16,989 nucleotides of DNA from an uncultured Lysobacteraceae bacterium (GTDB lineage Bacteria > Pseudomonadota > Gammaproteobacteria > Xanthomonadales > Xanthomonadaceae), in NCBI GenBank assembly GCA_946480825.1, contig CAMLLG010000076.1, forward strand, positions 1-16,989, in the 5' to 3' direction. A model generated the notes under the pieces. It was not told the origin of the DNA. It saw nothing but the letters and a program-made list of their open reading frames with translations, and searched no databases. Positions 7,543 to 16,989 of this stretch are shown piece by piece; the stretch's first letter is position 1; each line of letters opens with the position of its first letter. The position numbers and the translations under genes are program-made.

Positions 7543-7548
7543 TAGGCT
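7543..7548 (+). promoter_or_regulatory. Candidate -10 element of the M13 peptidase gene
   Basis: TAGGCT lies 31 bases before the peptidase ATG, within the 77-base gap after the helical-protein gene. No good -35 is seen. An identical hexamer lies at similar distance upstream of the DUF1579 gene, which mildly supports it. Confidence 0.25.
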
Positions 7549-7579
7549 GCGCGTCTGTCCGTCAGCCTTGGATGTCCGC

Positions 7580-9631
7580 ATGAACAAGACCCTGCTTACC
7601 CTGGGCCTCGCGCTCGCCGTGGCCGCACCCGCGACCTTCGCCGACGACACCGCCAAACCGAAACTCGGCAACTTCGGCATCGCGCTGGAGAACCGCGACC
7701 TGTCGGTGAAGCCCGGCGACGATTTCGACCGCTACGCCAACGGCCTGTGGTTCGACAAATATCAGTTGAAGGACTACGAAACCCGCTACGGTTCGTTCAA
7801 CAGCCTCAGCGATCAGGCGGAACTGCAGACCCGCGCGATCATCGAAGGGCTGCAGGCGCGCCAGGGACTCGCGGCGGGCAGCGACGAGCAGAAAGTCCGC
7901 GATTTCTACGCCAGCTACATGAACACCGCCGCGCGCGACGCCGCCGGCATCGCGCCGCTGAAACCGGTGCTGGGGCGCATCGCGGCGGTCGATTCCTTCG
8001 CCGCGCTCACCGCCGCCTTCGGCCGCGCCGGCATCGACGGCACCAGCACGCCGGTCGGTGGGGGCGCGACCCTCGACCGCAAGAATCCCGATCGCTACAT
8101 CATCGGTGTCGGCGTCGGCGGCCTAGGTCTGCCGGACAAGGACTTCTACCTCAACCAGGACGCGCGCTTCGTGCAGATCCGCGCCGCCTATCTCGGCCAT
8201 ATCGCCGCCATGCTCGGCTTCGCCGGCGTGCCGGCGGCCGATGCGAAGGCCAAGGCCGACGCGATCATGGCCCTGGAAACGGAAATCGCGAAACACCACT
8301 GGGATCGCGCCCAGATGCGCGACCGCGACAAGACCTACAACCTGCGCACGTTCGCGCAGTTGCAGCAGGAATTCCCGGGCTACGACTGGAAGGCGCATTT
8401 CGCGGCCCAGGGCATCGCCTCGCCCGGCGACGTCAACATCTCCACGCCCAGCGCGGTCGGGCCGATCCTCGAGATCGCGAAGAAGACGCCGCTGAGCGTC
8501 TGGCGCGACTATCTGACCTTCCACGCCGTGCGCAATCACGCGCCGCTGCTGAGCACCGAGATCGACGAGGCCGCGTTCGCCTTCACCGGCACGATGCTGC
8601 AGGGCCAGAAAGCGCAGAAGGACACGTGGAAACGCGGCGTCGCGTTGGTAGGCGGCATGGGCGGTCTGGGCGATGCGGTCGGCCGGATGTACGTCGAACG
8701 TCATTTCAAGCCGGAAGCCAAGGCCGCGATGGACGTGCTGGTCGAAAACCTGCGCGCCGCGCTGCGCCAGAACATCCGCAATCTCGACTGGATGGGCGAA
8801 GCCACCAAGGCCGAGGCCTACCGCAAACTGGAAACCTTCAATCCGAAAATCGGTTATCCGAAGAAGTGGCGCGACTACGCCAGCGTCACGATCGTGCCGG
8901 GCGATCTGATCGCGAACGTGCTGTCCGTGCGCAAGTACCTGATCGACGACCAGAACGCCCGTCTGGGCAGGAAGCCGGACCGCGACGAATGGTTCATGAC
9001 GCCGCAGACGGTCAACGCGTACTACAACTCGTCGTTCAACGAGATCGTGTTCCCGGCCGCGATCCTGCAGCCGCCGTTCTTCGACGTGAACGCCGACCCG
9101 GCCGTGAACTACGGCGGCATCGGCGGCGTGATCGGCCATGAAATGGGGCACGGCTTCGACGACCAGGGCTCGAAGTCCGATTACGCCGGCGTGCAGCGCA
9201 ACTGGTGGACCGACGAAGACCGCGCCCGTTTCGATGCGCGCACCAAGGCGCTGGTGGCCCAGTACAACACCTACTGTCCGCTGGAAGGCCACTGCGTCAA
9301 TGGCCAACTGGGATTGGGCGAGAACATCGGCGACCTCGGCGGCCTGTCGATGGCCTACACCGCCTATCAGCTGAGCCTGAAGGGCAAGCCGGCGCCGGTC
9401 ATCGACGGTCTGACCGGCGACCAGCGCTTCTTCCTGGCCTGGGCGCAGGTGTGGCAGTCCAAATACCGCGACGAAGCGATGATCAATCAGGTCAAGGTCG
9501 GGCCGCACTCGCCGCCGCAGTACCGCATCAACGGGCCGCTGCGCAATCTCGACGAGTGGTACCGGGCCTTCGACGTGAAGCCGGGCGACAAGCTCTATCT
9601 GCCGCCGGAACAGCGCGTCCGCATCTGGTGA
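7580..9631 (+). CDS. M13-family zinc metallopeptidase (neprilysin/PepO-like), exported
   Basis: A 683-residue exported peptidase. ATG 7580 opens a signal peptide (MNKTLLTLGLALAVAAPATFA, cleavage before DDT at about 21/22). The M13 N-terminal domain begins with LSVKPGDDFDRYANGLWF and fills about residues 35-425. The catalytic domain shows NAYYNSSFNEIVFPAAILQPPFF from 479 (substrate-binding NAYY), the zinc site HEMGH (520-524) in VIGHEMGHGFDDQG, and the third zinc ligand in ENIGD (581-585). It ends with RVRIW, the usual CxxW-like tail. Such enzymes cut short peptides in the periplasm or outside. Lack of a lipobox suggests a soluble form. It ends the plus-strand run; two hairpins follow before the convergent gene. 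Confidence 0.96.
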   Translation: MNKTLLTLGLALAVAAPATFADDTAKPKLGNFGIALENRDLSVKPGDDFDRYANGLWFDKYQLKDYETRYGSFNSLSDQAELQTRAIIEGLQARQGLAAGSDEQKVRDFYASYMNTAARDAAGIAPLKPVLGRIAAVDSFAALTAAFGRAGIDGTSTPVGGGATLDRKNPDRYIIGVGVGGLGLPDKDFYLNQDARFVQIRAAYLGHIAAMLGFAGVPAADAKAKADAIMALETEIAKHHWDRAQMRDRDKTYNLRTFAQLQQEFPGYDWKAHFAAQGIASPGDVNISTPSAVGPILEIAKKTPLSVWRDYLTFHAVRNHAPLLSTEIDEAAFAFTGTMLQGQKAQKDTWKRGVALVGGMGGLGDAVGRMYVERHFKPEAKAAMDVLVENLRAALRQNIRNLDWMGEATKAEAYRKLETFNPKIGYPKKWRDYASVTIVPGDLIANVLSVRKYLIDDQNARLGRKPDRDEWFMTPQTVNAYYNSSFNEIVFPAAILQPPFFDVNADPAVNYGGIGGVIGHEMGHGFDDQGSKSDYAGVQRNWWTDEDRARFDARTKALVAQYNTYCPLEGHCVNGQLGLGENIGDLGGLSMAYTAYQLSLKGKPAPVIDGLTGDQRFFLAWAQVWQSKYRDEAMINQVKVGPHSPPQYRINGPLRNLDEWYRAFDVKPGDKLYLPPEQRVRIW

Positions 9632-9636
9632 TGCGC

Positions 9637-9694
9637 CTTCGCGCGCGCCGGCGCGCGAAGAACCCTCCGACACGGCCGCCGCGAGGCGGCCGTG
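9637..9694. terminator. Pair of hairpins between convergent genes, likely bidirectional terminator
   Basis: Hairpin one: CTTCGCGCGC (9637-9646) pairs with GCGCGCGAAG (9651-9660) across GCCG. Hairpin two: CACGGCCGCC (9671-9680) pairs with GGCGGCCGTG (9685-9694) across the tetraloop GCGA. Both are perfect 10-bp stems, lie between the ends of two convergent genes, and lack T-runs on either strand, so termination would need unusually strong structure or Rho. Confidence 0.6.
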
Positions 9695-9707
9695 CGCGTC
9701 ATGGGCC

Positions 9708-9992
9708 TCAACCCGGCAACGGCAGACTGTTAGCGAACATCGCCGCTTCCTGCGCCTTGATCGGTTCGCGCAACTGCTGGTGCGCCATCGACTTGTTGCT
9801 CCACAGGGCGCGATAGGTCTCCCACAGCGCCTCGATGTGGCGGGTGTGGTGGAACGTCAGCAGCGCGCTGTCGTAGTAAACGATCGCGCCGCGCGCGTTG
9901 CCCGCCAACAGGCATTCATTGCCGCGGGCCAGGCGCTCGCGGAGGAAACCGAGGGTATCGGCATGATCGCCGGCGGGGACGTTCTGGGGCAT
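9708..9992 (-). CDS. Small TPR-like helical protein, unrecognised
   Basis: A 94-residue protein starting MPQNVPAGDHADTLGFLRERL. The body GNECLLAGNARGAIVYYDSALLTF followed by EALWETYRALWSNKSMAHQQL and EPIKAQEAAMFANSLP looks like two to three TPR-type helical hairpins: G-x(3)-L-x-A-G-x(4)-AI-x-YYD-x-AL is close to the TPR consensus. The frame is open up to ATG 10088 and GTG 10091, but codons between 10088 and 9992 have visibly lower third-position GC and encode a Pro/Ser/Ala-rich stretch, so ATG 9992 is preferred although neither has a clear ribosome site. It lies 127 bases after the PAP2 gene on the same strand. No cysteine chemistry or catalytic motif; a role in binding another protein is only a guess. 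Confidence 0.72.
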   Translation of the reverse strand: MPQNVPAGDHADTLGFLRERLARGNECLLAGNARGAIVYYDSALLTFHHTRHIEALWETYRALWSNKSMAHQQLREPIKAQEAAMFANSLPLPG

Positions 9993-10119
9993 CGGAGGCT
10001 CTGCGGGGACGGAACGCGGCGCCGAAGGCGCCACAGGTACCGCAGACAACGACGACGGCCGTGCGGAACGGCCATCGGAGCGTGACATCACGGACGAGCG
10101 CGGTCTCCGGGGTCGGCCG

Positions 10120-10807
10120 TCAGGCGCCGTCCCGCCAGGGACGTGCGCCGTTGCGATAGATCGACAGGTAGACCGCCGCGGTCCAGACCGATGCGGCGGC
10201 CCAGCCGGCGAGGATGTCGGACGGGTAATGCACGCCCAGATACACCCGCGAGAACGCCACCATCACCGCGAAGGCCGCCATTCCGATCGTCACCGGCCAG
10301 CGCCAGCGCGTCCGCCACGCGAGCAACAGCAACACCCAGGCCAGGGTGGCCGAGCCCATCGCATGTGCGCTGGGAAAGCTGTAGCTGGTTTCCGGCGCGA
10401 TCGATTCCCACAGCGCGGGGCGCTCGCGGGCGAAGAACTGCTTGGTGGCGACATTCAGCAGCGCCGAGCCGACGATGGCGATGCCGGCGAACAAGCCCTC
10501 GCGCATCCGTCGGCGCCAGGCGAGGATCGCGATCAGGGCGATGTCGACGGGCACCACGCCCCACGCGTAGCCGACGTCGGAAAAAAACATGAACACCGTG
10601 TCGAAGCCATCGCTGGCGAGACTTCGGGCGAAGCGCAGGATCGGCCGATCGAATCCGAAGGCCTCGCCATCGTGGACTTCATCGGCCAACTCCGCGAAGC
10701 CCCACAGCGGCAGCAGCAGGCCGAAGAATAACAACAGCAGCCGCAGCAGGCGCTGGCGCAGGAAATCCACGCCGGAACGCAGGTCCTCGAGCAGCGTGGC
10801 GAACGCC

Positions 10808-10824
<17 letters not shown>
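10120..10824 (-). CDS. PAP2-superfamily phosphatase, integral membrane
   Basis: A 234-residue membrane phosphatase. The three PAP2 motifs are intact: K128QFFARERP136 (KxxxxxxRP), PSAH (151-154, the usual PSGH with Gly replaced by Ala) with His154, and S192-R193 ... H199-YPS-D203 (SRx5Hx3D) with the nucleophilic histidine. Hydrophobic helices lie at about 26-44, 75-102, 110-126, 158-171, 176-191 and 204-222. Members remove phosphate from lipid phosphates or undecaprenyl pyrophosphate at the outer face of the inner membrane. The start codon lies inside the 3' end of ispG (17-base overlap), so the two genes are likely cotranscribed; a role in recycling the isoprenoid carrier would fit that setting but is inference. 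Confidence 0.92.
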
Positions 10825-12085
<1,261 letters not shown>

Positions 12086-12091
12086 GCGGGC

Positions 12092-12097
12092 ATTGTA
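12092..12097 (-). promoter_or_regulatory. Candidate -10 element giving a leaderless ispG mRNA
   Basis: On the minus strand TACAAT is followed by exactly six bases (GCCCGC) and then the ispG ATG. Transcription from such a -10 would begin at or next to the start codon. There is no ribosome site upstream of the ATG. A convincing -35 is not visible. Confidence 0.4.
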
Positions 12098-12113
12098 CCG
12101 GCGGTGCATGGCG

Positions 12114-12135
12114 GTAGAGCGGGCTTCAGCCCGCT
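12114..12135 (+). repeat. REP element 1 (GTAG-headed hairpin)
   Basis: GTAG at 12114-12117 is followed by AGCGGGC (12118-12124) paired with GCCCGCT (12129-12135) across TTCA. The GTAG head plus short palindrome is the structure of REP sequences mobilised by RAYT (TnpA-REP) enzymes in Stenotrophomonas and relatives. It is in direct orientation with element 2, 16 bases away. Confidence 0.75.
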
Positions 12136-12148
12136 GTCCCGGGAAAGT

Positions 12149-12171
12149 CGGTAGAGCGCCCTTCAGGGCGC
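12149..12171 (+). repeat. REP element 2 (GTAG-headed hairpin)
   Basis: GTAG at 12151-12154, then GCGCCC (12156-12161) paired with GGGCGC (12166-12171) across TTCA. The 23 bases 12149-12171 match the reverse complement of 12200-12222 with one mismatch, so this copy and element 3 face each other as a BIME-like pair. Confidence 0.78.
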
Positions 12172-12199
12172 AGACATGTCGTTCGTGAAAACAAAAACA

Positions 12200-12222
12200 G
12201 CGCCCGGAAGGGCGCTCTACCG
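12200..12222 (-). repeat. REP element 3 (inverted copy)
   Basis: On the minus strand this reads GTAG (12220-12217) followed by AGCGCCC, loop TTCC and GGGCGCT (12216-12199). It is inverted relative to element 2, with a 28-base AT-richer spacer (including GTGAAAACAAAAACA) between them. It ends seven bases before the first in-frame ATG (12229) of the xseA frame. Confidence 0.78.
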
Positions 12223-12255
12223 CGTCGCATGACCGGGCCTGCGGCGCGATTCCCG

Positions 12256-12261
12256 TATCCT
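12256..12261 (+). promoter_or_regulatory. Candidate -10 element giving a leaderless xseA mRNA
   Basis: TATCCT is followed by exactly six bases (GTGCCC) and then the xseA ATG at 12268. As with ispG on the other strand, no ribosome site precedes the start, so a leaderless transcript is plausible. Confidence 0.4.
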
Positions 12262-12267
12262 GTGCCC

Positions 12268-13626
12268 ATGTTCGACCCGCCCGCCACCGACGACCGCAAG
12301 GCGTTGACCCCCAGCCAGCTGAACGCCCTCGCCCGCAACCTGCTGGAGGACGCCTTTCCGCTGATCTGGGTGGAAGGCGAACTGGGCAATCTCTCGCGTC
12401 CGGCGTCCGGCCATCTGTATTTCACCCTGAAGGACGAGCGCGCCCAGGTCCGCTGCGCGCTGTTCAAACCCAAGAGCCAGTGGCTGAAATTCACGCCGCG
12501 CGAAGGCCTGCGGGTGCTCGCGCGCGGCCGGCTGACCCTGTACGAGGCCCGCGGCGACTACCAGCTGATCCTCGACACCATGGAGGAAGCCGGCGAAGGC
12601 GCGTTGCGGCGCGCGTTCGAGCAGCTGAAGGCGAAGCTTCAGGCGGAAGGTCTGTTCGACCAGGCCCGCAAGCGTCCGCCGCCCGACCACGTCCGCCGCC
12701 TCGGCGTGCTCACTTCGCCCAGCGGCGCCGCGGTCCGCGACGTGCTGAGCGTGCTGCGCCGGCGGTTTCCGCTGGTCGAGGTCGACATCCTGCCGGTCCC
12801 GGTGCAGGGCGACACCGCCGCGGCGCAGATCGTGCGCATGCTGCAGTCTGCGGGCCGCAGCGGCCGCTACGACGCCCTGCTCGTGACCCGCGGCGGCGGT
12901 TCGCTCGAGGATCTGTGGGCGTTCAACGACGAAGCCCTGGCCCGCGCGATCGCCGCGTCGCCGGTGCCGGTGGTGTCGGCGGTCGGCCACGAGGTCGACG
13001 TGACCCTCGCGGATTTCGCCGCCGACCTGCGCGCACCCACGCCGTCGGTGGCCGCGGAACTGCTGGTTCCCGATCGCGCTGATCTCGCCGCGCATCTGCG
13101 CGCGCAGGCGCGACGCCTGCACGCCGTCCACGAACGCCTGCTGCGACATGCCGCGCAGCGCACCGACCGCGCCGCACTGCGGCTGCAGGCGCTGCGCCCG
13201 CAGGCGCGACTGGATGCGCTGCGACGCCGGCAGGAAGACGCCCTGCGCCGACTGCGCGCGGCGTGGACGCAGGACGACCAGCGGCGGCACGCACGCCTGC
13301 GTCACATCGCCGCGGTGCTGCGCGCGACGCGCCCGCAGCGGCGGCTCGCCCTGCTGCGTGATCGCCTGCAATCGCTGGCGCCACGCCCGCAGGCCGCGAC
13401 CGCGCGCGCGCTGCAACGACACGCATTGCGCCTGCACGGGCTTGCGCGATCGCTGGAAGCGGTCAGCCCGCTGGCCACCGTCGCCCGCGGCTACGCCATC
13501 GTGCAGCGCGACGATGGCCGCGTCGTGCGAAGTGTCGACGACGCGCGGGCCGGCGATCTGCTGGACGCACGGCTTCGCGACGGCACGCTGCGGATGCGCG
13601 TCGAAGGCAGGAAACAGGACGAGTGA
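12268..13626 (+). CDS. xseA: Exodeoxyribonuclease VII large subunit
   Basis: A 452-residue catalytic subunit of the single-strand-specific exonuclease VII, which with XseB degrades ssDNA in repair. An N-terminal OB fold (about 12-110, [29 protein letters not shown]...) is followed by the nuclease domain: [19 protein letters not shown] (145-163, with Asp158), [17 protein letters not shown] (206-222) and [19 protein letters not shown] (237-255) with His241 and Asp244. The long Arg/Ala/Leu-rich stretch at about 270-400 is the coiled coil that binds XseB, and VARGYAIVQ opens the C-terminal segment. ATG 12268 gives the usual family length; the in-frame ATG 12229 adds 13 unconserved residues next to the REP pair. 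xseB is not in the window. The stop is 8 bases from the convergent DUF1579 stop. Confidence 0.96.
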   Translation: MFDPPATDDRKALTPSQLNALARNLLEDAFPLIWVEGELGNLSRPASGHLYFTLKDERAQVRCALFKPKSQWLKFTPREGLRVLARGRLTLYEARGDYQLILDTMEEAGEGALRRAFEQLKAKLQAEGLFDQARKRPPPDHVRRLGVLTSPSGAAVRDVLSVLRRRFPLVEVDILPVPVQGDTAAAQIVRMLQSAGRSGRYDALLVTRGGGSLEDLWAFNDEALARAIAASPVPVVSAVGHEVDVTLADFAADLRAPTPSVAAELLVPDRADLAAHLRAQARRLHAVHERLLRHAAQRTDRAALRLQALRPQARLDALRRRQEDALRRLRAAWTQDDQRRHARLRHIAAVLRATRPQRRLALLRDRLQSLAPRPQAATARALQRHALRLHGLARSLEAVSPLATVARGYAIVQRDDGRVVRSVDDARAGDLLDARLRDGTLRMRVEGRKQDE

Positions 13627-13634
13627 CGCGCGAC

Positions 13635-14186
13635 TCAGATCCTGCGCGCGTATTCCACTTCCACCGCCTTCGCTTCCTCGCCCTCCGGCGAGATGTTGGT
13701 CATCGTGATGATCAGGCGGTCGTCGTCGGGCTGTTCGATCTCGGTGCGCCAGCCCCAGCGCGGGCCGGGCGGCGTCTGGCCGTCGCCGTAACTGCCCAAC
13801 ACCGCGAAATGCGCGGGCGCGGCATCGCCCACGGTGTGCGAGGACAGGATCGAACTGCCGGTATGGAAACTGTCGACCCAGGCGCATTCCCAGCGCTTTT
13901 CGTCGATGTGATAGCCGTACAGCGCCACCCCCGCGTAGCTGCGGCCATCGAACTCCCACTGGTATTCGTGCAGCAGGAAGCGGCCGCCGAGCACCGATCG
14001 CAGGGTGCCGCGCTGGGACGACTCCGCCGCCAGCATGTCGGCTTCGAACCACAGCCGGTAAACACCCTCCCAATCCCCCGCCATGCGCGCCAGCCGCCGA
14101 TGCGGCCCATCCAGCATCCGGTCCCCGGCGGGCGCCGCGCACCCGGCCTCGACCGCCCCGTTCACCGCGGATTCCGTCGTCGTCAT
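13635..14186 (-). CDS. DUF1579 family protein
   Basis: A 183-residue soluble protein with no signal peptide or membrane segment. After a variable start, GPHRRLARMAGDWEGVYRLWFE (from residue 27) is the typical DUF1579 opening, followed by alternating strands such as RSVLGGRFLLHEYQWEFDGRSYAGVALYGYHIDEKRWECAWVDSFHTG, which resemble a lipocalin/heme-binding-like beta barrel fold. The family has no established function; its barrel suggests a small-ligand binder. ATG 14186 follows GGGGGG about 9 bases upstream, and a TAGGCT -10-like site lies at 14214-14219. It is convergent with xseA with only 8 bases between stops and no hairpin, so opposing transcripts must overlap. Confidence 0.88.
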   Translation of the reverse strand: MTTTESAVNGAVEAGCAAPAGDRMLDGPHRRLARMAGDWEGVYRLWFEADMLAAESSQRGTLRSVLGGRFLLHEYQWEFDGRSYAGVALYGYHIDEKRWECAWVDSFHTGSSILSSHTVGDAAPAHFAVLGSYGDGQTPPGPRWGWRTEIEQPDDDRLIITMTNISPEGEEAKAVEVEYARRI

Positions 14187-14213
14187 CGCATGGCCCCCCG
14201 ACCGTTTCGGATC

Positions 14214-14219
14214 AGCCTA
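14214..14219 (-). promoter_or_regulatory. Candidate -10 element of the DUF1579 gene
   Basis: On the minus strand TAGGCT lies 27 bases before the DUF1579 ATG, matching the hexamer and spacing seen before the M13 peptidase gene. No clear -35 is visible. Confidence 0.25.
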
Positions 14220-14239
14220 CTCCCGTCGCGGCGCCTCGT

Positions 14240-14269
14240 GTAGCGCGGGATTCCCGCGCGGGAATCCGC
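14240..14269 (+). repeat. REP-like GTAG-headed hairpin
   Basis: GTAG at 14240-14243 precedes an imperfect palindrome: GCGGGATTCCC (14245-14255) pairs with GGGAATCCGC (14260-14269) across GCGC, with one bulged G. It lies between two divergent genes, so it is not a terminator of either. The stem differs from the three REPs at 12114-12222, so it may be another REP class or just a stable hairpin. Confidence 0.5.
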
Positions 14270-14320
14270 CCACCGCACCGGGCCCGCCGGTTCCGCGACG
14301 CCTCGCACGCGCCGGAACGC

Positions 14321-14337
14321 TAAAAAAATGTTATGAC
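14321..14337 (+). promoter_or_regulatory. Candidate extended -10 promoter of the TonB-dependent receptor
   Basis: In a GC-rich gap, an A7 tract (14322-14328) abuts TG at 14329-14330, one base, then TATGAC at 14332-14337, an extended -10 form (TGnTATnnn). There is no recognisable -35. Transcription from here would give a leader of about 84 bases ahead of the AGGAGG ribosome site at 14418-14423. Confidence 0.45.
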
Positions 14338-14427
14338 TGCCGCCCGAATCGCCCGCCCACGCGGCCGGGTCGGCGTCAGGGGGCGCCGGACGATTTTTCA
14401 ACCGCCACCCATGGATCAGGAGGTTTC

Positions 14428-16920
<2,493 letters not shown>

Positions 16921-16929
<9 letters not shown>

Positions 16930-16989
16930 TCGGTCGGTTCTGATCGGTCGGTTCTGATCGGTCGGTTCTGATCGGTCGGTTCTGATCGG
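16921..16989 (+). repeat. 14-bp tandem repeat array at the receptor stop codon
   Basis: The unit CGGTTCTGATCGGT starts at 16921 and repeats exactly at 16935, 16949, 16963 and 16977, about 4.9 perfect copies up to the window edge, where the array continues unresolved. The first copy encodes the receptor's last two residues and stop (CGG TTC TGA). Each copy holds one GATC. Since 14 is not a multiple of three and each copy has TGA, no frame stays open through it. Confidence 0.95.

Noticed and set aside
12114..12222. CRISPR-like spacing of repeats upstream of xseA
   Set aside because: Only three short palindromes with different orientation and unequal spacers; they fit REP elements, not an array.

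Overview
The window is GC-rich, gene-dense DNA from a gammaproteobacterium, most likely Xanthomonadaceae (Lysobacter, Luteimonas or Xanthomonas relatives). The basis is: IspG and XseA of the proteobacterial type, a long (about 425-residue) IspG, a large TonB-dependent receptor, a secreted M13 peptidase, and short REP hairpins with a GTAG head, as seen in Stenotrophomonas and relatives. This placement is inference; there is no rRNA or other marker in the window.

Layout. (1) 3-419: C-terminal end of an ALDH7-type aldehyde dehydrogenase. (2) 526-4711, plus strand: a tight run of a DUF4190 membrane protein, pyrD, murB, a dimethylargininase-like hydrolase and an EamA transporter; the last four genes overlap by 1 to 7 bases, so they probably form one translationally coupled unit. 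(3) 4712-5353: a less GC-rich island with one small minus-strand gene carrying a CxxC motif, then the leader of the next gene. (4) 5354-9631, plus strand: a secreted pectinacetylesterase-family hydrolase, a membrane-anchored helical protein that may be its folding or secretion helper, and a periplasmic/secreted M13 zinc peptidase. (5) 9708-12085, minus strand: ispG, a PAP2 phosphatase overlapping its 3' end, and a small unrecognised protein. (6) 12114-12222: three REP hairpins between divergent ispG and xseA. (7) 12268-13626: xseA, convergent with a DUF1579 gene (13635-14186, minus). (8) 14187-14427: an intergenic stretch with a REP-like hairpin and a promoter-like site, then a TonB-dependent receptor (14428-16929). 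Its last two codons and stop form the start of a 14-bp tandem array that runs off the window.

Most genes are housekeeping (pyrimidine, peptidoglycan and isoprenoid synthesis, DNA repair) mixed with envelope and secretion functions. I see no phage, transposase, CRISPR, tRNA, rRNA or defence system, and no clear new multi-gene system. The items most worth a second look are the hydrolase plus helper pair, the CxxC small protein in its compositional island, the 14-bp array at the receptor stop codon, the facing REP pair, and the apparently leaderless starts of both ispG and xseA.
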